From Tomocerus qinae (Eukaryota > Arthropoda > Collembola > Entomobryomorpha > Tomoceridae), in the NCBI GenBank assembly GCA_020055645.1, contig CM034549.1:33751930-33815929 (forward strand): DNA of 64,000 nt, written 5' to 3'. The translations under genes and the position numbers were made by a program. The notes under the pieces are model-generated. The model worked only from the letters and a program-made list of their open reading frames with translations. It was not told the origin of the DNA and did not search any database. Shown piece by piece: positions 38,259 to 50,084 of the stretch (its first letter is position 1; every line of letters begins with the position of its first letter).

Positions 38259-38335
38259 GGTAGAAAAGGTAAAAAGGACTGCTTTAAAAAAAGCAGTACT
38301 ATTTTGTAAAAAAGTAGTGCCTTTTTTGTTCCCTG
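38117..38335. mobile_element. hAT-like miniature element, copy 2
   Basis: A second member of the same family about 200 bp away in the same order of blocks: AAGGGAACAAAAAAG, AAAAAAGCAGT, an (AT) run at about 38231-38256, AAGGACTGCTTT, GTTCCCTG. Flanking 8-mers GGACACTA and GGATATTT agree at 5 of 8, so it is an older insertion than copy 1. Confidence 0.8.
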
Positions 38336-40993
38336 GGATATTTGCCAGAGTTGTAGGAAAGCCTAGATGTTTTAGGTAACATTTCCGACCCCTGGATTTT
38401 GTGATGATGATAAAATGGGACATTGTGGAGATAGGACAGGTTTAAATAAATGTTAACTGTTACTCATTCACTCACATTCTCTCCTTCTCAATCCACTACT
38501 TCATTTACAGAAATGAGTGCAGGCCAGTCGAATTACGGAAGAGAAATACTCATAACACTCTGCAGCACTCTCTACATGTCACAGACGCATCAAGTAGGTC
38601 AATTTGCCAAAACTGTTTTTTCCAAAAATGATCCCTCAGGGACAATTTGGCTAAACCCTGTTTACCTTGTCGGAGAGTTTAATTATATGATTGTGTCCAA
38701 AAGAAAACTGCACTTAATTTAATCATTAATTACATACACAATTTAAGTTCAATTGCAGTTTTCCACAATTTGATTCCCTACGTCACGAAAGAATTGAAAT
38801 TATTAATTATGGGCGCTTAAATTTGTACGTCTAAACAGCAAAAAACCATTTTCAGCTATAAAAAATTAGAGCAGATTAGGTTGAAATGATACCACCTTTT
38901 TTCTCCGACTTTGACTACGAAATCTTATGATCTTGATAATAACTTTTTTTAAAATAAATATACAACTTCGCTTAATTTCCTTAGTAAATATTATACATAT
39001 CCAACCATGCAATAAGTTCCTCCTGGTTTGAGTGTTACCACCTCCTCCATTCGAATTTCCCAGTATGTCGAACGTTTAAGAGTTACATCGGGGTAATACT
39101 TGCAACCCGGGCTACAATTAAATTCAGCCATGTCTTGAGGTTTCGTAAATGTAAAAATCCCATAACTGTCTTAATGACTAACCCTGTATTGTTAACTGCA
39201 CTAGAACTAAATACAGGCTGCACTCCGTGTGCACGGTTGTTCAGATTCCAACAACCTTGAAGCAGAGTCTAGAGGTATATTAAAATTAAGGAAAATACCA
39301 AAATGATGTAATTTGCACATTTTTACTGCGTGTTACCTGTTGTATTTGAATTTTATGTTACCAATATCGTACTTTATACATATAAGTATATAGGTAATGC
39401 TATTTAGGGGCAAGCAAGGGATGCAATTCAGTCTTTGATTTTTGTAACCAGGCAGGCAGGCTATGTCCAACGGATTTGGTATGTTGTGTGTGGAGTGGAG
39501 ATGTAGTTGTGGGAAGATCTATGTGATAATGGAGGAACAAGCTCAAGAGGGTCTTCCTCAGATGTCAGCAGATAGAGGCAGACTCCAACCCTTCCTTAAA
39601 CCAACACAAACATTCTCTCTGCCTCTGTGTACAAATCATGTGAAAAATATGTATATCTAGGAAGAAATGCATTTATACATACTAAGAACACAGCAGAATA
39701 CCAGTGACGAATTCGAACACTGGTTAAAAATGCCCATGGCGAGTGTTTCAAAACATGTTGCGGGGCAAGAAAAGATTTTGCCGGGTTGCCAACCTTGCGG
39801 TGCCTGCTGCATGTACTTTTCAATCATTTCTTTTCTCAGGACAGCTAGTCTCATCTCAGTTACAGATATGCTTATTGCACGTCCTTTACTTAAGAAGTAT
39901 ATATATATCTAGGACACTGGGATGTATAGTCCTTCATTTGTGGTCGTTCACTCAGTAATTATCTCCCGGAGAGTTGCGTGTGGCACTACAAACAAATGTG
40001 CTCATTTGGATGTTTTTGGATTTGAAATGCACAAAGTGAAACCTTTTTTTTATTACGGGCAACCATTATTAGAATAAAATCAGCCAGGTCCAGGAGTTTG
40101 CTGAAAAAGATAGTCCAAATGCTAGGTAGGAAGGTAAGTAGGAAAATAGTATTTAATTTGTGAATAAGCGGGGGATCCGACATGGTTTGCAAGAAAGAAT
40201 TATGCATCTATAGGTACCTAGTTGATTTGGTAGGGGTGCGGAGGGTTGCAATGTGCAATCGATGAAAAAATCTTCTCATGACTTTGCGGTACAGTAATCC
40301 TCCTCCTCACGACCCACCATTTTGCTGATATTCTCTCAAGTTCCTTAACCCATCCAAGCCAAAATGTAAAAAATCAACCTTAATTGCCTTTCAGCACACT
40401 TTTACAGCACGTGAACACCCCACTCATTTGCTAATATTGGAAACCTATATAGTATAGTGTGCACGACCATACATAGTTTCCAGAGGTTAGGCGTTCACTT
40501 CTGCGCCATTAAGAATGCCCATTTTCAAGTTTTCAAAGCTTGCTCAACTTGATATCATACTGTGACGATTCTCGAATTGTACAACTATAAATACGAACAA
40601 AGGTTCAAAAAAAAACACTTATAAAACTTTTAATAAATCAAATGAAGAGTACTTTAAGCTATTTAGGAAAAACATTTTGTCCAAATAATTTTATGCGAAG
40701 GCTCATTTTTGTATATTTGAACGCATGGGACGCTGGTGGAAATTATATTTTCTTCCCAATATCTAAAGTACCAACAAACTTCTTCCTAGTTTGAGGAAAA
40801 ATTTTTCCCGGTTTTGGGGTACGGATAATAAATATATATATTGCGCTACGCCCTAAACGTTTTTGGCATTCAAAAGCAGAAAATTGTTAAGAATAAACTC
40901 AAAACGGTAGAAAATTGCTACTTAGAAGCAGAAAGTCAAAGAATAAAGGATAAAATTGGTCGTAGCGCAAGAAAATCTTTTGGGTTTAGAAGA
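38336..40993. other. Non-coding region, no supported gene
   Basis: Short frames only. From about 40920 the sequence carries a single AAAGTCAAAG...AGCGCAAGAAA unit related to the 66-bp repeats at 42895-43042, so copy B's surroundings also belong to a repeat. Confidence 0.5.
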
Positions 40994-41874
40994 AAAAACC
41001 TACAGCAAGCCGTAACAGAAGCTCGCCTGAGTAAAGGTTACCGCATACACATTTTGGTAGACGAAATGTACTCACACGTACTACAAAGCCGAGCGCACGG
41101 ATTTTTTTCAAATTTTCAGAATTGAGTCTTTATATATATGTAGCTACGACGTTTTAAAAATTAAGACATTGATATTATAAGGATATTTGAAAACTGACGT
41201 GATCTTTAACATATACAATTATAACGCACCCAAAACAAAGCTATATATTTTGAAAAATCGACATAAAATCACAATTGATTAACGTTAACTATGAAAATCA
41301 ACAGAAAATCAAAATTAATTGATGTTGACTATGAAAATCAACAGAAATTCAAATTTGATTATTGTTGACTATGAAAATCAGATTGATTATGACATTATGA
41401 GTATTAAAATCTACAGAAAATTAAAATCGGTTAATAATGACTGTCAAAATTAAAAGGAAATCGAAACATGGAAATTTGACTATAAAATTTAATATAAATC
41501 CAAGATTATCCATCGTCTTATAATTTTATCCGATTTTATTTGCTTTATTATAAAGTTATGAATTCGGTAGAAGCGGAGTAAAATATTTTATACTATCACG
41601 CTAACAATTTATAGGAAACCCAATTGAACTGTTTTAATGCCCATTTTCAATTTTGACTATCAAAATGAAGACAAAGTGAGCGCGCCGTGTCTCAGCAACC
41701 TATGGACCTATTTACCCCAAAATTAATATGGATCGTCAGTGGTCCATAAGCATTGTTTTTGCTAACTTTGGTCAACTTCCGACTTTGCGTTCCAAAGTTA
41801 TCGTGGGTAAGGACGGACGGACGTACGGACGGACAGACTGTGCGATTCTATTAGCTGTCTTATTCAGGCGAGCT
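40994..41874 (+). mobile_element. Repeat family ABC, copy B
   Basis: Same layout as copy A: AAAACCTACAGCAAGCCGTA, AGCTCGCCTGA, a diverged AAAATCAA tandem array (about 41265-41450), TCAGCAACCTATGGACC, ACGGACGGAC, TCAGGCGAGCT. It ends 62 bp before a TA-flanked element. The 94-codon frame at 40841-41125 across its left end is judged a by-product. Confidence 0.75.
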
Positions 41875-41936
41875 AAAAAGTCTAAGGGAAAGCAGAATAA
41901 AATTGCGCGCAGCGCAAGAGATTTTCGCAGTTTATA

Positions 41937-42861
41937 CCTAGGTGGACCTAAGATACTGGCATTTGATTAATTGTCTATAACTTTTACGTTTTACGGAATT
42001 TGCAAATAAAATTTTCCACAATCGTAGTCTATTTTGTTTAGAATACAAAAATGTATCCAAACTTGTATGGATACTCTTTCGGCATTAATCCAAGCAGTGA
42101 GACTAACAGTACCTCCTATAGGAAAAATACGCGGGGGTTCCTAGGTTTTTAATATCATAGCTTGGCTCCCTTAGCATTAATAAATTTCTAATTTTTATGA
42201 GGTTTTGCACATACCTTCTACTCTATTTCTGGCTATATGACATAATTTACTGTGGTCAAATCAGGCGAGGCAGGCATCATATCTTGTAACAAGAAAATTT
42301 GCAAAATTTGGTGTCTAAGGGCTTTTTTCGGAACTTTGCCACGTAAGGGGAGTCACGGTTTTCTTAAAAGCTCAAAATGACTTTTTTGAACAAAATAGTT
42401 CCTAGTGAATCAAATCTGCCCCTATGGTCGTTTAAAAGTCAATTCTTGACTTCCATTTTCACGCCTTTATGCACAAATTTGCCTTTTGGCTCTCCTTTAT
42501 AGTTAATGTTAATTTAAATCATGACAAAATGTGATGGTAGGCTGTATCTTCGTGACAAGAAAGTCTGATTATATAGGGTTCAAAATATCATCACTGTCTA
42601 TAAACGGTCATTTTGACTAAAAGAAAATAATCATTGAAAAAATATTTTATAAAACTTTCATCCCCGCGCATTTTCCCTACAGAAGATACTGTTAGTCTCA
42701 CTGCTTGGATAAATGTAGAAAGAGGACCCATTCAAGTTTGGGTACATTTTTGTGTTCTAAACAAAATAGACTACGATTGTGGAAAATTTCATTTGAAAAT
42801 TCCGAAAAACGTAGAAGTTATAAACAATTAATCAAATGCCAGTATTTTAGGTCCCCCTAGG
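41937..42861. mobile_element. 925-bp TA-flanked non-autonomous element
   Basis: Inverted ends of about 210 bp start CCTAGGTGGACCTAAGATAC on the left, with the matching complement on the right (GTCCCCCTAGG). TA lies on both sides (41935-41936 and 42862-42863). Arms carry matched landmarks such as ACAATCGTAGTCTATTTTGT and AGTGAGACTAACAGTA. No transposase frame is left; the 65-codon frame at 42634-42831 lies in the right arm. Compatible with Tc1/mariner by its TA duplication. Confidence 0.8.
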
Positions 42862-42894
42862 TAAGTGAAAAATTCAGAGGAAAACAAAATGGAA

Positions 42895-43042
42895 GAAATT
42901 TTTGTCAGTTAAGAAGCGAAAAAGTCAAAGGAAAGTAAGATAAAATTGGGCACAGCGCAAGAAATGTTTTTCAGTTAAGAAGCGAAAAAGTCAAAGCAAA
43001 GTAAGATAAAATTGGGCACAGCGCAAGAAATGTTTTTCAGTT
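42895..43042 (+). repeat. Two 66-bp tandem units (AGCGCAAGAAATG)
   Basis: Units with AAGAAGCGAAAAAGTCAAAG and AAAATTGGGCACAGCGCAAG repeat at a 66-bp period. Related single units flank copy B (about 40925-40975 and 41876-41930), so the units probably belong to the same larger repeat as copies B and C. Confidence 0.75.
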
Positions 43043-43057
43043 CCTCCTTCCCTTTTT

Positions 43058-44056
43058 AGCTCGCCTGAGGAAGCGAGCTTATAGAACCGCACAGTCTGTC
43101 CGTACGTACGTCCTTACGTCCGTCCGCCTTCTCCACGATAACTTTCGAAAGCAATGACGGATATTGACCAAACTTGGCAAAAACAATTCCTATGGTCCAC
43201 TGACGATCCCAATTAATTATGGGGTAAATCGGTCCATAGGTTGCTGAGACACCGCGCGCTCACTTTGTCTTCATTTTGATAGTCAAAGTGAAAATTTGGC
43301 ATTAAATGGACATTAAAAAGTTCAATGGCGTTTCCTATAAATTGTTATCATAAAACTATAAAACATTTCATTCCTCTTCTACCAAATTTGAGATTTTATA
43401 ATAAAGCAAATTAAACCGGAAAATAACTATTAGACGATGAAAAAAAACCTATTTTAGATTTTTATTGAATTTTATAGTCAAATTTCCATTTTTTAATTTC
43501 CTTTAAATTTTGATAATCAATATTAACCGATTTTAATTTTGTGCAGATTTTAATACTCATAATCAATCAAGATTGAATATAAAATATGTTGATTTTCATA
43601 GTCAACGTTAATCAATTTTGATTTTCTGTTAATATTCATAGTCAACATTAATCAATTTTGATTTTCTATTGATTTTCGTAATCAATATTAATCAATTTTG
43701 ATTATCTGTTGACTTTTATAGCCAACATTAATCAATTTTGATTTTCTGTTGATTATGATAATCGATATCCATCAATTATGATTATCAGTTGAATTTAATG
43801 CTCAATAATAATCAATTTTAATCTTCTGTTGATTTTGATAATCAACATCAATCTATTTTGATTTGCTGGTGATTTTGATAATCAACTTTAATCTATTTTT
43901 ATTTGCTATTGATTTTTATATTGAATTATGAATTATATTAATTTAGTTTGAATTAGTGCTAACTTTAATAATCAAAATAAATTTATTTCTATTATTATTA
44001 CAACCAAAATGTCCCCTTTACTCAAACGAACTTCTGTTACGATTTGCTGTAGGTTT
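43058..44056 (-). mobile_element. Repeat family ABC, copy C (inverted)
   Basis: The reverse-complement counterpart of copies A and B. It starts with the hairpin AGCTCGCCTGAGGAAGCGAGCT and runs through GTCCGTACG and GGTCCATAGGTTGCTGAGA. A long diverged array of AATCAATTTTGATTTTCTGTTGA units follows (about 43500-43930), ending near GATTTGCTGTAGGTTTTT. Its AGCTCGCC-type end at the far side is mutated. No coding capacity. Confidence 0.78.
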
Positions 44057-44984
44057 TTCTTCCCCTTTATCCCTTCCTCCTTCCCTCTTGTCTTCCCTTC
44101 TCTATGCGAGCGTTTTCAGCATTGTCTTCGGCGAAACCAAACACTTCCCGGTATGCAGGACGGGTTTAAATGGCAAAATGAATTTTATTGTAACATCAAT
44201 ATTTCATCAATGAAGAATAGGCCATCTCTAGTTTGTTGCCATGATATACCTAAGCGTATCCACTTAAAGGGGGAAAAGTCTCATGTTAATATTTTTATGC
44301 GAAGGCCCATAAATTCATATAGTCCAATGCAAACAGGCTAACATATAGATCCCTTTGGGGATTTCTGTTGCGGGTGAAATCTTTTAGATGGTTAACGGTG
44401 AAGACACTTGTACAGAATACACATAGGTATCTATATAATAATAGCCGGAGAAATGTTCTTTAACATCAACTTATGACTTTCAAATTTTTACTGCATGGGC
44501 ACATCATAGTCAGAACCCCAAATTTCGAGTTTCAAAACGATATCTTTCATAGAAATCGTTTTATGATTTTTTGAATTTCGAATTTTAACATTGAAGGAGT
44601 GGGAGAAAACGCTCCGATCTGTCACGCTGTGTTCAAATACTCCTCCTACAGTTTTCATCCGATCTTTACCAAACTTTTTCCTGAGCTACTCGACTTACTA
44701 ATAAAGACGGTAGCCACTTCAGTTTTTTATTTTTTAGTGGAAAATATTTTGCCAGTGAATTTCGAAAATTTGACAAAGTCCTACACTTTAAGCAGGCAGG
44801 CCTCCGCCATGTAAAAGGATTAGTGTTCCTTTCACCTCGAACGGAGCGACCGCAGCGGAAACAAACTATTAATAACAAGGCAAGGTTTATTTAGTCAGTA
44901 TTATTTGCAATAAAGGTTGACTTGACTTGACATAGGATTGGTTAATAATTGTAACGGGGTAGGTAGAAAATAGATAGAAACAAC
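44057..44984. other. Spacer with possible LINE 3' tail
   Basis: At about 44915-44932 GCAATAAAGG is followed by TTGACTTGACTTGAC, a tandem tail like those of CR1/jockey-type LINEs. No LINE frame is visible upstream. Otherwise nothing is supported. Confidence 0.3.
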
Positions 44985-45379
44985 GAGGACGATTAAAATA
45001 ATGATAGCTAATTAAAATAATAGAGTTACTTAAAATGAAGAGGTGAAAATGACGTGAAAATTTAAGATGACAGGAATATTTAAAATAAAGAAATTATTTA
45101 AAATGGCAGGAATGTTTAAAATGGCGAGAATTTTTAAAATGAAGAAATTTTTTAAAATGACGTTTATAGATTTAAAACAACGGGGTTATTTAAAATGAAG
45201 GGATGATTCTAAACGACAAAATTATTTAAAACAACGGGGTTATTTAAAATGACATCTATTTAAAATGTGGGGTCATTTACAATGACCTTTATTTAAAATG
45301 TGGGGTAATTTGCCATGACGTCTATTTAAAATGACGTGTATTTAAAATGACGGGGTCATTTTAATGACGTGTATTTAAA
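44985..45379 (+). repeat. Degenerate forerunner of the 18-bp satellite
   Basis: Irregular AT-rich units built from TTTAAAATGA followed by ACGTGTAT, AGGAAT or CGGGGT precede the exact array. They look like the diverged older units from which the 18-bp satellite was amplified; a short similar stretch (46226-46330) follows it. Confidence 0.75.
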
Positions 45380-46225
45380 ATGACGGGGTCATTTGCAATG
45401 ACGGGGTCATTTGCAATGACGGGGTCATTTGCAATGACGGGGTCATTTGCAATGACGGGGTCATTTGCAATGACGGGGTCATTTGCAATGACGGGGTCAT
45501 TTGCAATGACGGGGTCATTTGCAATGACGGGGTCATTTGCAATGACGGGGTCATTTGCAATGACGGGGTCATTTGCAATGACGGGGTCATTTGCAATGAC
45601 GGGGTCATTTGCAATGACGGGGTCATTTGCAATGACGGGGTCATTTGCAATGACGGGGTCATTTGCAATGACGGGGTCATTTGCAATGACGGGGTCATTT
45701 GCAATGACGGGGTCATTTGCAATGACGGGGTCATTTGCAATGACGGGGTCATTTGCAATGACGGGGTCATTTGCAATGACGGGGTCATTTGCAATGACGG
45801 GGTCATTTGCAATGACGGGGTCATTTGCAATGACGGGGTCATTTGCAATGACGGGGTCATTTGCAATGACGGGGTCATTTGCAATGACGGGGTCATTTGC
45901 AATGACGGGGTCATTTGCAATGACGGGGTCATTTGCAATGACGGGGTCATTTGCAATGACGGGGTCATTTGCAATGACGGGGTCATTTGCAATGACGGGG
46001 TCATTTGCAATGACGGGGTCATTTGCAATGACGGGGTCATTTGCAATGACGGGGTCATTTGCAATGACGGGGTCATTTGCAATGACGGGGTCATTTGCAA
46101 TGACGGGGTCATTTGCAATGACGGGGTCATTTGCAATGACGGGGTCATTTGCAATGACGGGGTCATTTGCAATGACGGGGTCATTTGCAATGACGGGGTC
46201 ATTTGCAATGACGGGGTCATTTGCA
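45380..46225. repeat. Exact 18-bp satellite, 47 units
   Basis: The unit GACGGGGTCATTTGCAAT repeats 47 times without visible change. Each unit is a perfect hairpin, AATGAC-GGG-GTCATT, plus TGC. Because 18 is divisible by 3 and no stop occurs, both strands are open for over 280 codons (MTGSFA repeats on plus, QMTPSL on minus). These frames have no start context or flanking gene and should not be annotated as proteins. Confidence 0.97.
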
Positions 46226-46330
46226 ATGACGTCTATTTACAATGATGGGGTTATGTAAAATGACGTATATTTACAATGATGTGGTAATGTAAAATGACGC
46301 GGGGTGATGTAAATTGACGAGGGGATTTAA

Positions 46331-48124
46331 AATTATATATTATTTCCATGTAATATTAATGATATAATAAAAATCAGGCGCTGATGAAAGGACTTTAAAC
46401 TTTAATTTCGCTGTTTAGTTAAATGATGTTAAATTTGGTTCACTATTATTATGTTGATTCGATAAGTATTGTATTTTTCCCCCGTCCGTAGGATGTTGTA
46501 GCAATGCAACAAGCAATGTTTTAAACATTTTAATCTGTTAATTTTCATACTTTTTCAATGCATAATGCATCCTCATGATCTCTGATCTACCGTCCCCATT
46601 AAGGGGTTACCCATTTTTCCCGTTCGGAGAACGGGCCTATTTCTAGTCTATCTATACGACTATTCCAAAACTGATATCCACAATCCACCCTAAAATACAT
46701 ATGACCAACTTAGGAAACTGCGTCGCCTGCCCTTTAATCTACGCCCAGAATTAAATTCCAATAATTGATATTTCATGGAGACCACTTTGCTTCGAGTTGA
46801 TGGGCAGTATGGAAAATAAATATTTACATACAATATCACTAGCTAACCGTAAGTATTAGCCCGTTAGGTTGAGGATATCTCGATCCTCCCCGAGCCAAGT
46901 GCTGAAATGTAACTTGGTGATTTCTGAACACAGCGACATGTGGTAAAAGATAACTGTGGTGAGGGAGTGCAATAGTAAACACTAAGCTAATAGTTTGGAA
47001 TGGGTGATGGTAACAATACATGGAGAGAGAGTGAGTGGCCTTTAAATAATAGCTGGACTTAACTGGACGTGTGAGTGGCTGTTGTAAAGTCAAGACAATG
47101 AATGGAGTATGAAGCATAATGGATGAAGGTGAACAATGATATGAAAGGGATGCAAATACTTTTCATAGGGACTCTTCAATGGCCACGTAAACTACACTGA
47201 AGAAACGAAATTTTATTGTAAATTGCAAATAGTTTAAATCAACCTCTGCCACAATTAATTTGCAACTTTACTTCATGCCATTATTATAACTAGACCCCAG
47301 TATTGCTTAATGATGTATAGCTCATAGTAAATTATCCATAGACCATTTTGGCAAAACAATACTCCAAATAGTCAATATAATACCCTATCTCTAACCGTGA
47401 ATATATATTTGTACTACCTATATACTTAATCACAATATAGTATAGCTATTTTGCTATTCAATTTCAAAACGTTTAATTTAGGCTCGTCGAGATTTTGAGT
47501 TGTTGTGTGTCGTATCATTATCATAGAGTGAAGCAACTTTGTTGTTAGAGAGTCCCCAGGAGAAGTTGAAGAGGCGAGGTGGGGTTACTTTGTGGAAAAA
47601 CCAGATTGCGGAACTTGAAACCTTTGGATACAATTGGAATTACGCATACTGCATTATCATATTGCTAGATAGTTCATAATAATATATAAATTGTTGTCTA
47701 GCCCCTTTGATAATACACTACCTTTACCATTTGTTTGCATATCAGCGATGATATTATTGGTTCACAATTCCCGCTCAGGTAAATAGATCTTATACACAGT
47801 TTGGAATATTTAAATTGAATGCTTTCTACACAAGTTGCATTGAGTTTGAATGATGCTAACGATTTTAATTTTTTTAAAAAGCATTCTGCTTTTTATCGGG
47901 GCTTGCACTAAGTTGCCTCCTATCTTGCTCACGTCCACAGACAGTACCGGCTGGGGTGTTACGAGTCAAATGAGCTATATTATATTATATCACGACTCGA
48001 CCTTCTCGCATGAACGGAGGTTTAGTTTTTAGTGTTTGCCCCCAACACCAGTGATGAGAGGTGGCTCCGAGTTTGACCATTTTAGAACTTTTCACTGACC
48101 CCAAAAAGCGACAAAGTCTACATG
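46331..48124. other. Non-coding spacer
   Basis: No gene supported. A small CCCGTTC-gga-GAACGGG hairpin lies at 46619-46635. Confidence 0.5.
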
Positions 48125-48126
48125 TA

Positions 48127-49230
48127 CAGGGTGGGCCTGAATGAACCGGAATTTTAACTTTAACTCTTAATAATTCTGGAATGGGTAACTTTATTGAGAC
48201 TAAAATAGTAGCATCTAAAAGAGCATGCGTTTTCTAGTCAGAATTAAAATTTTGAAAACAATTGTAGCACAATAACCGACTAAAGAAGGGCGCGAAAAAA
48301 TTAAAAACGACAAAATCTTGTAAAATTTACATTTTGTAAAATAAAAGTGTTGCATTCCATGTTTGAAATGAATATGGCGAAATTTACTAAAGAGCGGAAA
48401 GTGTAAGGAATAAAGAGGTAAAAAAAATTCAAATTATGTTTCAGCAAAAGTTTAACTTTGTTCCTAAGTTTGACAAGTTCCCAAGTCGTTCCCTTTGGAT
48501 GTCGGTTAGATTGGTCAGGTGGCATCTTAGGTCCGTTTTTCTTTACAGGAACATGTAACGCCAATAAAACATGTTAAACTACGAAATCTGGCCACCAATT
48601 CAAACGTTATCAAACTATGAAATCTTTATGCTAATGCAAGACCTTCTATCCTTCCCACTCCGGGCATGGATGCGGATGAACATTTCCCGGGTAAGTGGAT
48701 AGGTAAAGTTGGTCCAATTTCATGGCCCCAGCGTTCCCCTGATTTGAGCCCTATGGACTTTTTAGTATGGGCTGTGATGAAGTTTAGACCGTATGCTAGA
48801 AAGCCGAAGACTATTGTTCAACTTGAAGATGAACCTAAGACGCCTCATGACCAAATGCCAGCCCACACCCAAAGGGAACGACTTGGGAACTTGTCAAACT
48901 TAGGAACAAAGTTAAACTTTTGCTGAAACAATTTGAACTTTTTTACCTCTTTATTCCTTACACTTTCTGCTCTTTAGTAAATTTCGCCATATTCATTTCA
49001 ATTTAATATTGAATTTAATGTTACAAAATGTAAATACAAGATTTTGTCGTTTTAAATTTTTTCGCGCCCTTCTTTAGTCGGTTATTGGGCAACAATTGAT
49101 TTCAAAATTTTAATTCTGACTAAAAAACGCATGCTCTTTCAGATGCTACTATTTTAGTCTCAATAAAGTTACCCATTCCAGAATTATTAAGAGTTAAAGT
49201 CAAAATTCCGGTTCATTCAGGCCCACCCTG
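48127..49230. mobile_element. mariner/IS630-type element with 360-370-bp inverted ends
   Basis: A 1,104-bp element is flanked by TA (48125-48126 and 49231-49232). Its ends CAGGGTGGGCCTGAATGAAC and the complement pair over 48127-48498 and about 48869-49230, with few differences. The unpaired middle (about 370 bp) encodes the tail of a DDE transposase. The paired arms include the last codons and 3' flank of that gene, so a 3' segment has been duplicated in inverse order to replace the 5' half. Confidence 0.9.
48666..48926 (+). pseudogene. mariner-type transposase, C-terminal fragment
   Basis: An 86-codon frame with DEHFPGKWIGKVGPISWPQR followed by SPDLSPMDFLVW, the signature C-terminal box of IS630/Tc1/mariner DDE transposases that contains the last catalytic acidic residue. 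Intact proteins are about 340-350 residues, so the DNA-binding N-terminus and the first two catalytic Asp residues are missing. The frame ends inside the right inverted arm, and the left arm carries the same tail in reverse. It cannot make an active enzyme, but the ends could still be mobilised by a related transposase. Confidence 0.85.
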
Positions 49231-49232
49231 TA

Positions 49233-50084
49233 AAGGGGCTACCAAAAAGATAGACAGACAGACAGCACGTGCATTAATAGTAAACGGCTGTGGAAAAGTA
49301 ACAGACTTTTATATTGCACTTAGTTTGCATACTAAAAGCACATCAAACGTTATTAGAAAAATTATCAGATTACACACAAATGTATAAATGACAGACAGAA
49401 TGGACGCAACCAAAGAATAGAAGCCGCTTTTCCTAGTAAAAAGGGGTATAGCCAGGGAGTTTGTGTGAAAGGATTGAAAACGAGTCTCAACAAGACAATT
49501 CACTTTGCCTTCATGGCATTGCCCTGCATCATTAGACTCGACTCTGTAGTAAGGTACTTACTGCATCATACCACTGTACTCCACTACCACTGAAATAATA
49601 ATTGTTATTTAGTAATTTAAGAGAGAGCATACATCTTCATCCACCTGTTCATCTGCGCACACTTCAGATACAGGGTGCGTATAAAGTAATGTTTTTTCAA
49701 TATCACTTGTGCATTCAATTAAAGTATTGTAAAGCATAAGGCATCGTGCTGAAACATCTTCTACACTTTAAAGTCCTCGCGGGGCTTCACACGAGAGTCT
49801 AGAGGGTGGACTATGCAGCCATTTAAAAGATGTTGTCGCTGTGATGCTTTCACAGGAAGGAAAAGAGATAAATGACATGGAGAAAGAAAGCGTTAGTTTC
49901 TTAGGCATCCTGTACAAATGATTGATGTCTTGTCTAAACGTCATAATATAACAAGTCTGTTCTTGTATAAATCCATCCGTTGTATGCAGGACGAGGATGG
50001 CTTAATATAATATACCATAACATAACATTCACTATCGTTAACGGTGGTCATCTATGTAAAAAGACATCTACTATAATATGCGAT
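49233..50084. other. Non-coding spacer
   Basis: No gene recognised. Confidence 0.5.

Noticed and set aside
40841-41125. 94-residue Lys/Arg-rich protein
   Set aside because: The frame straddles the boundary of repeat copy B and its flank, and the equivalent frame is not kept in copies A and C.
45375-46258. Two overlapping repetitive proteins (MTGSFA and QMTPSL repeats) of about 280-290 residues
   Set aside because: They arise only because an 18-bp satellite unit lacks stops in both strands; there is no start context, exon structure or flanking gene.
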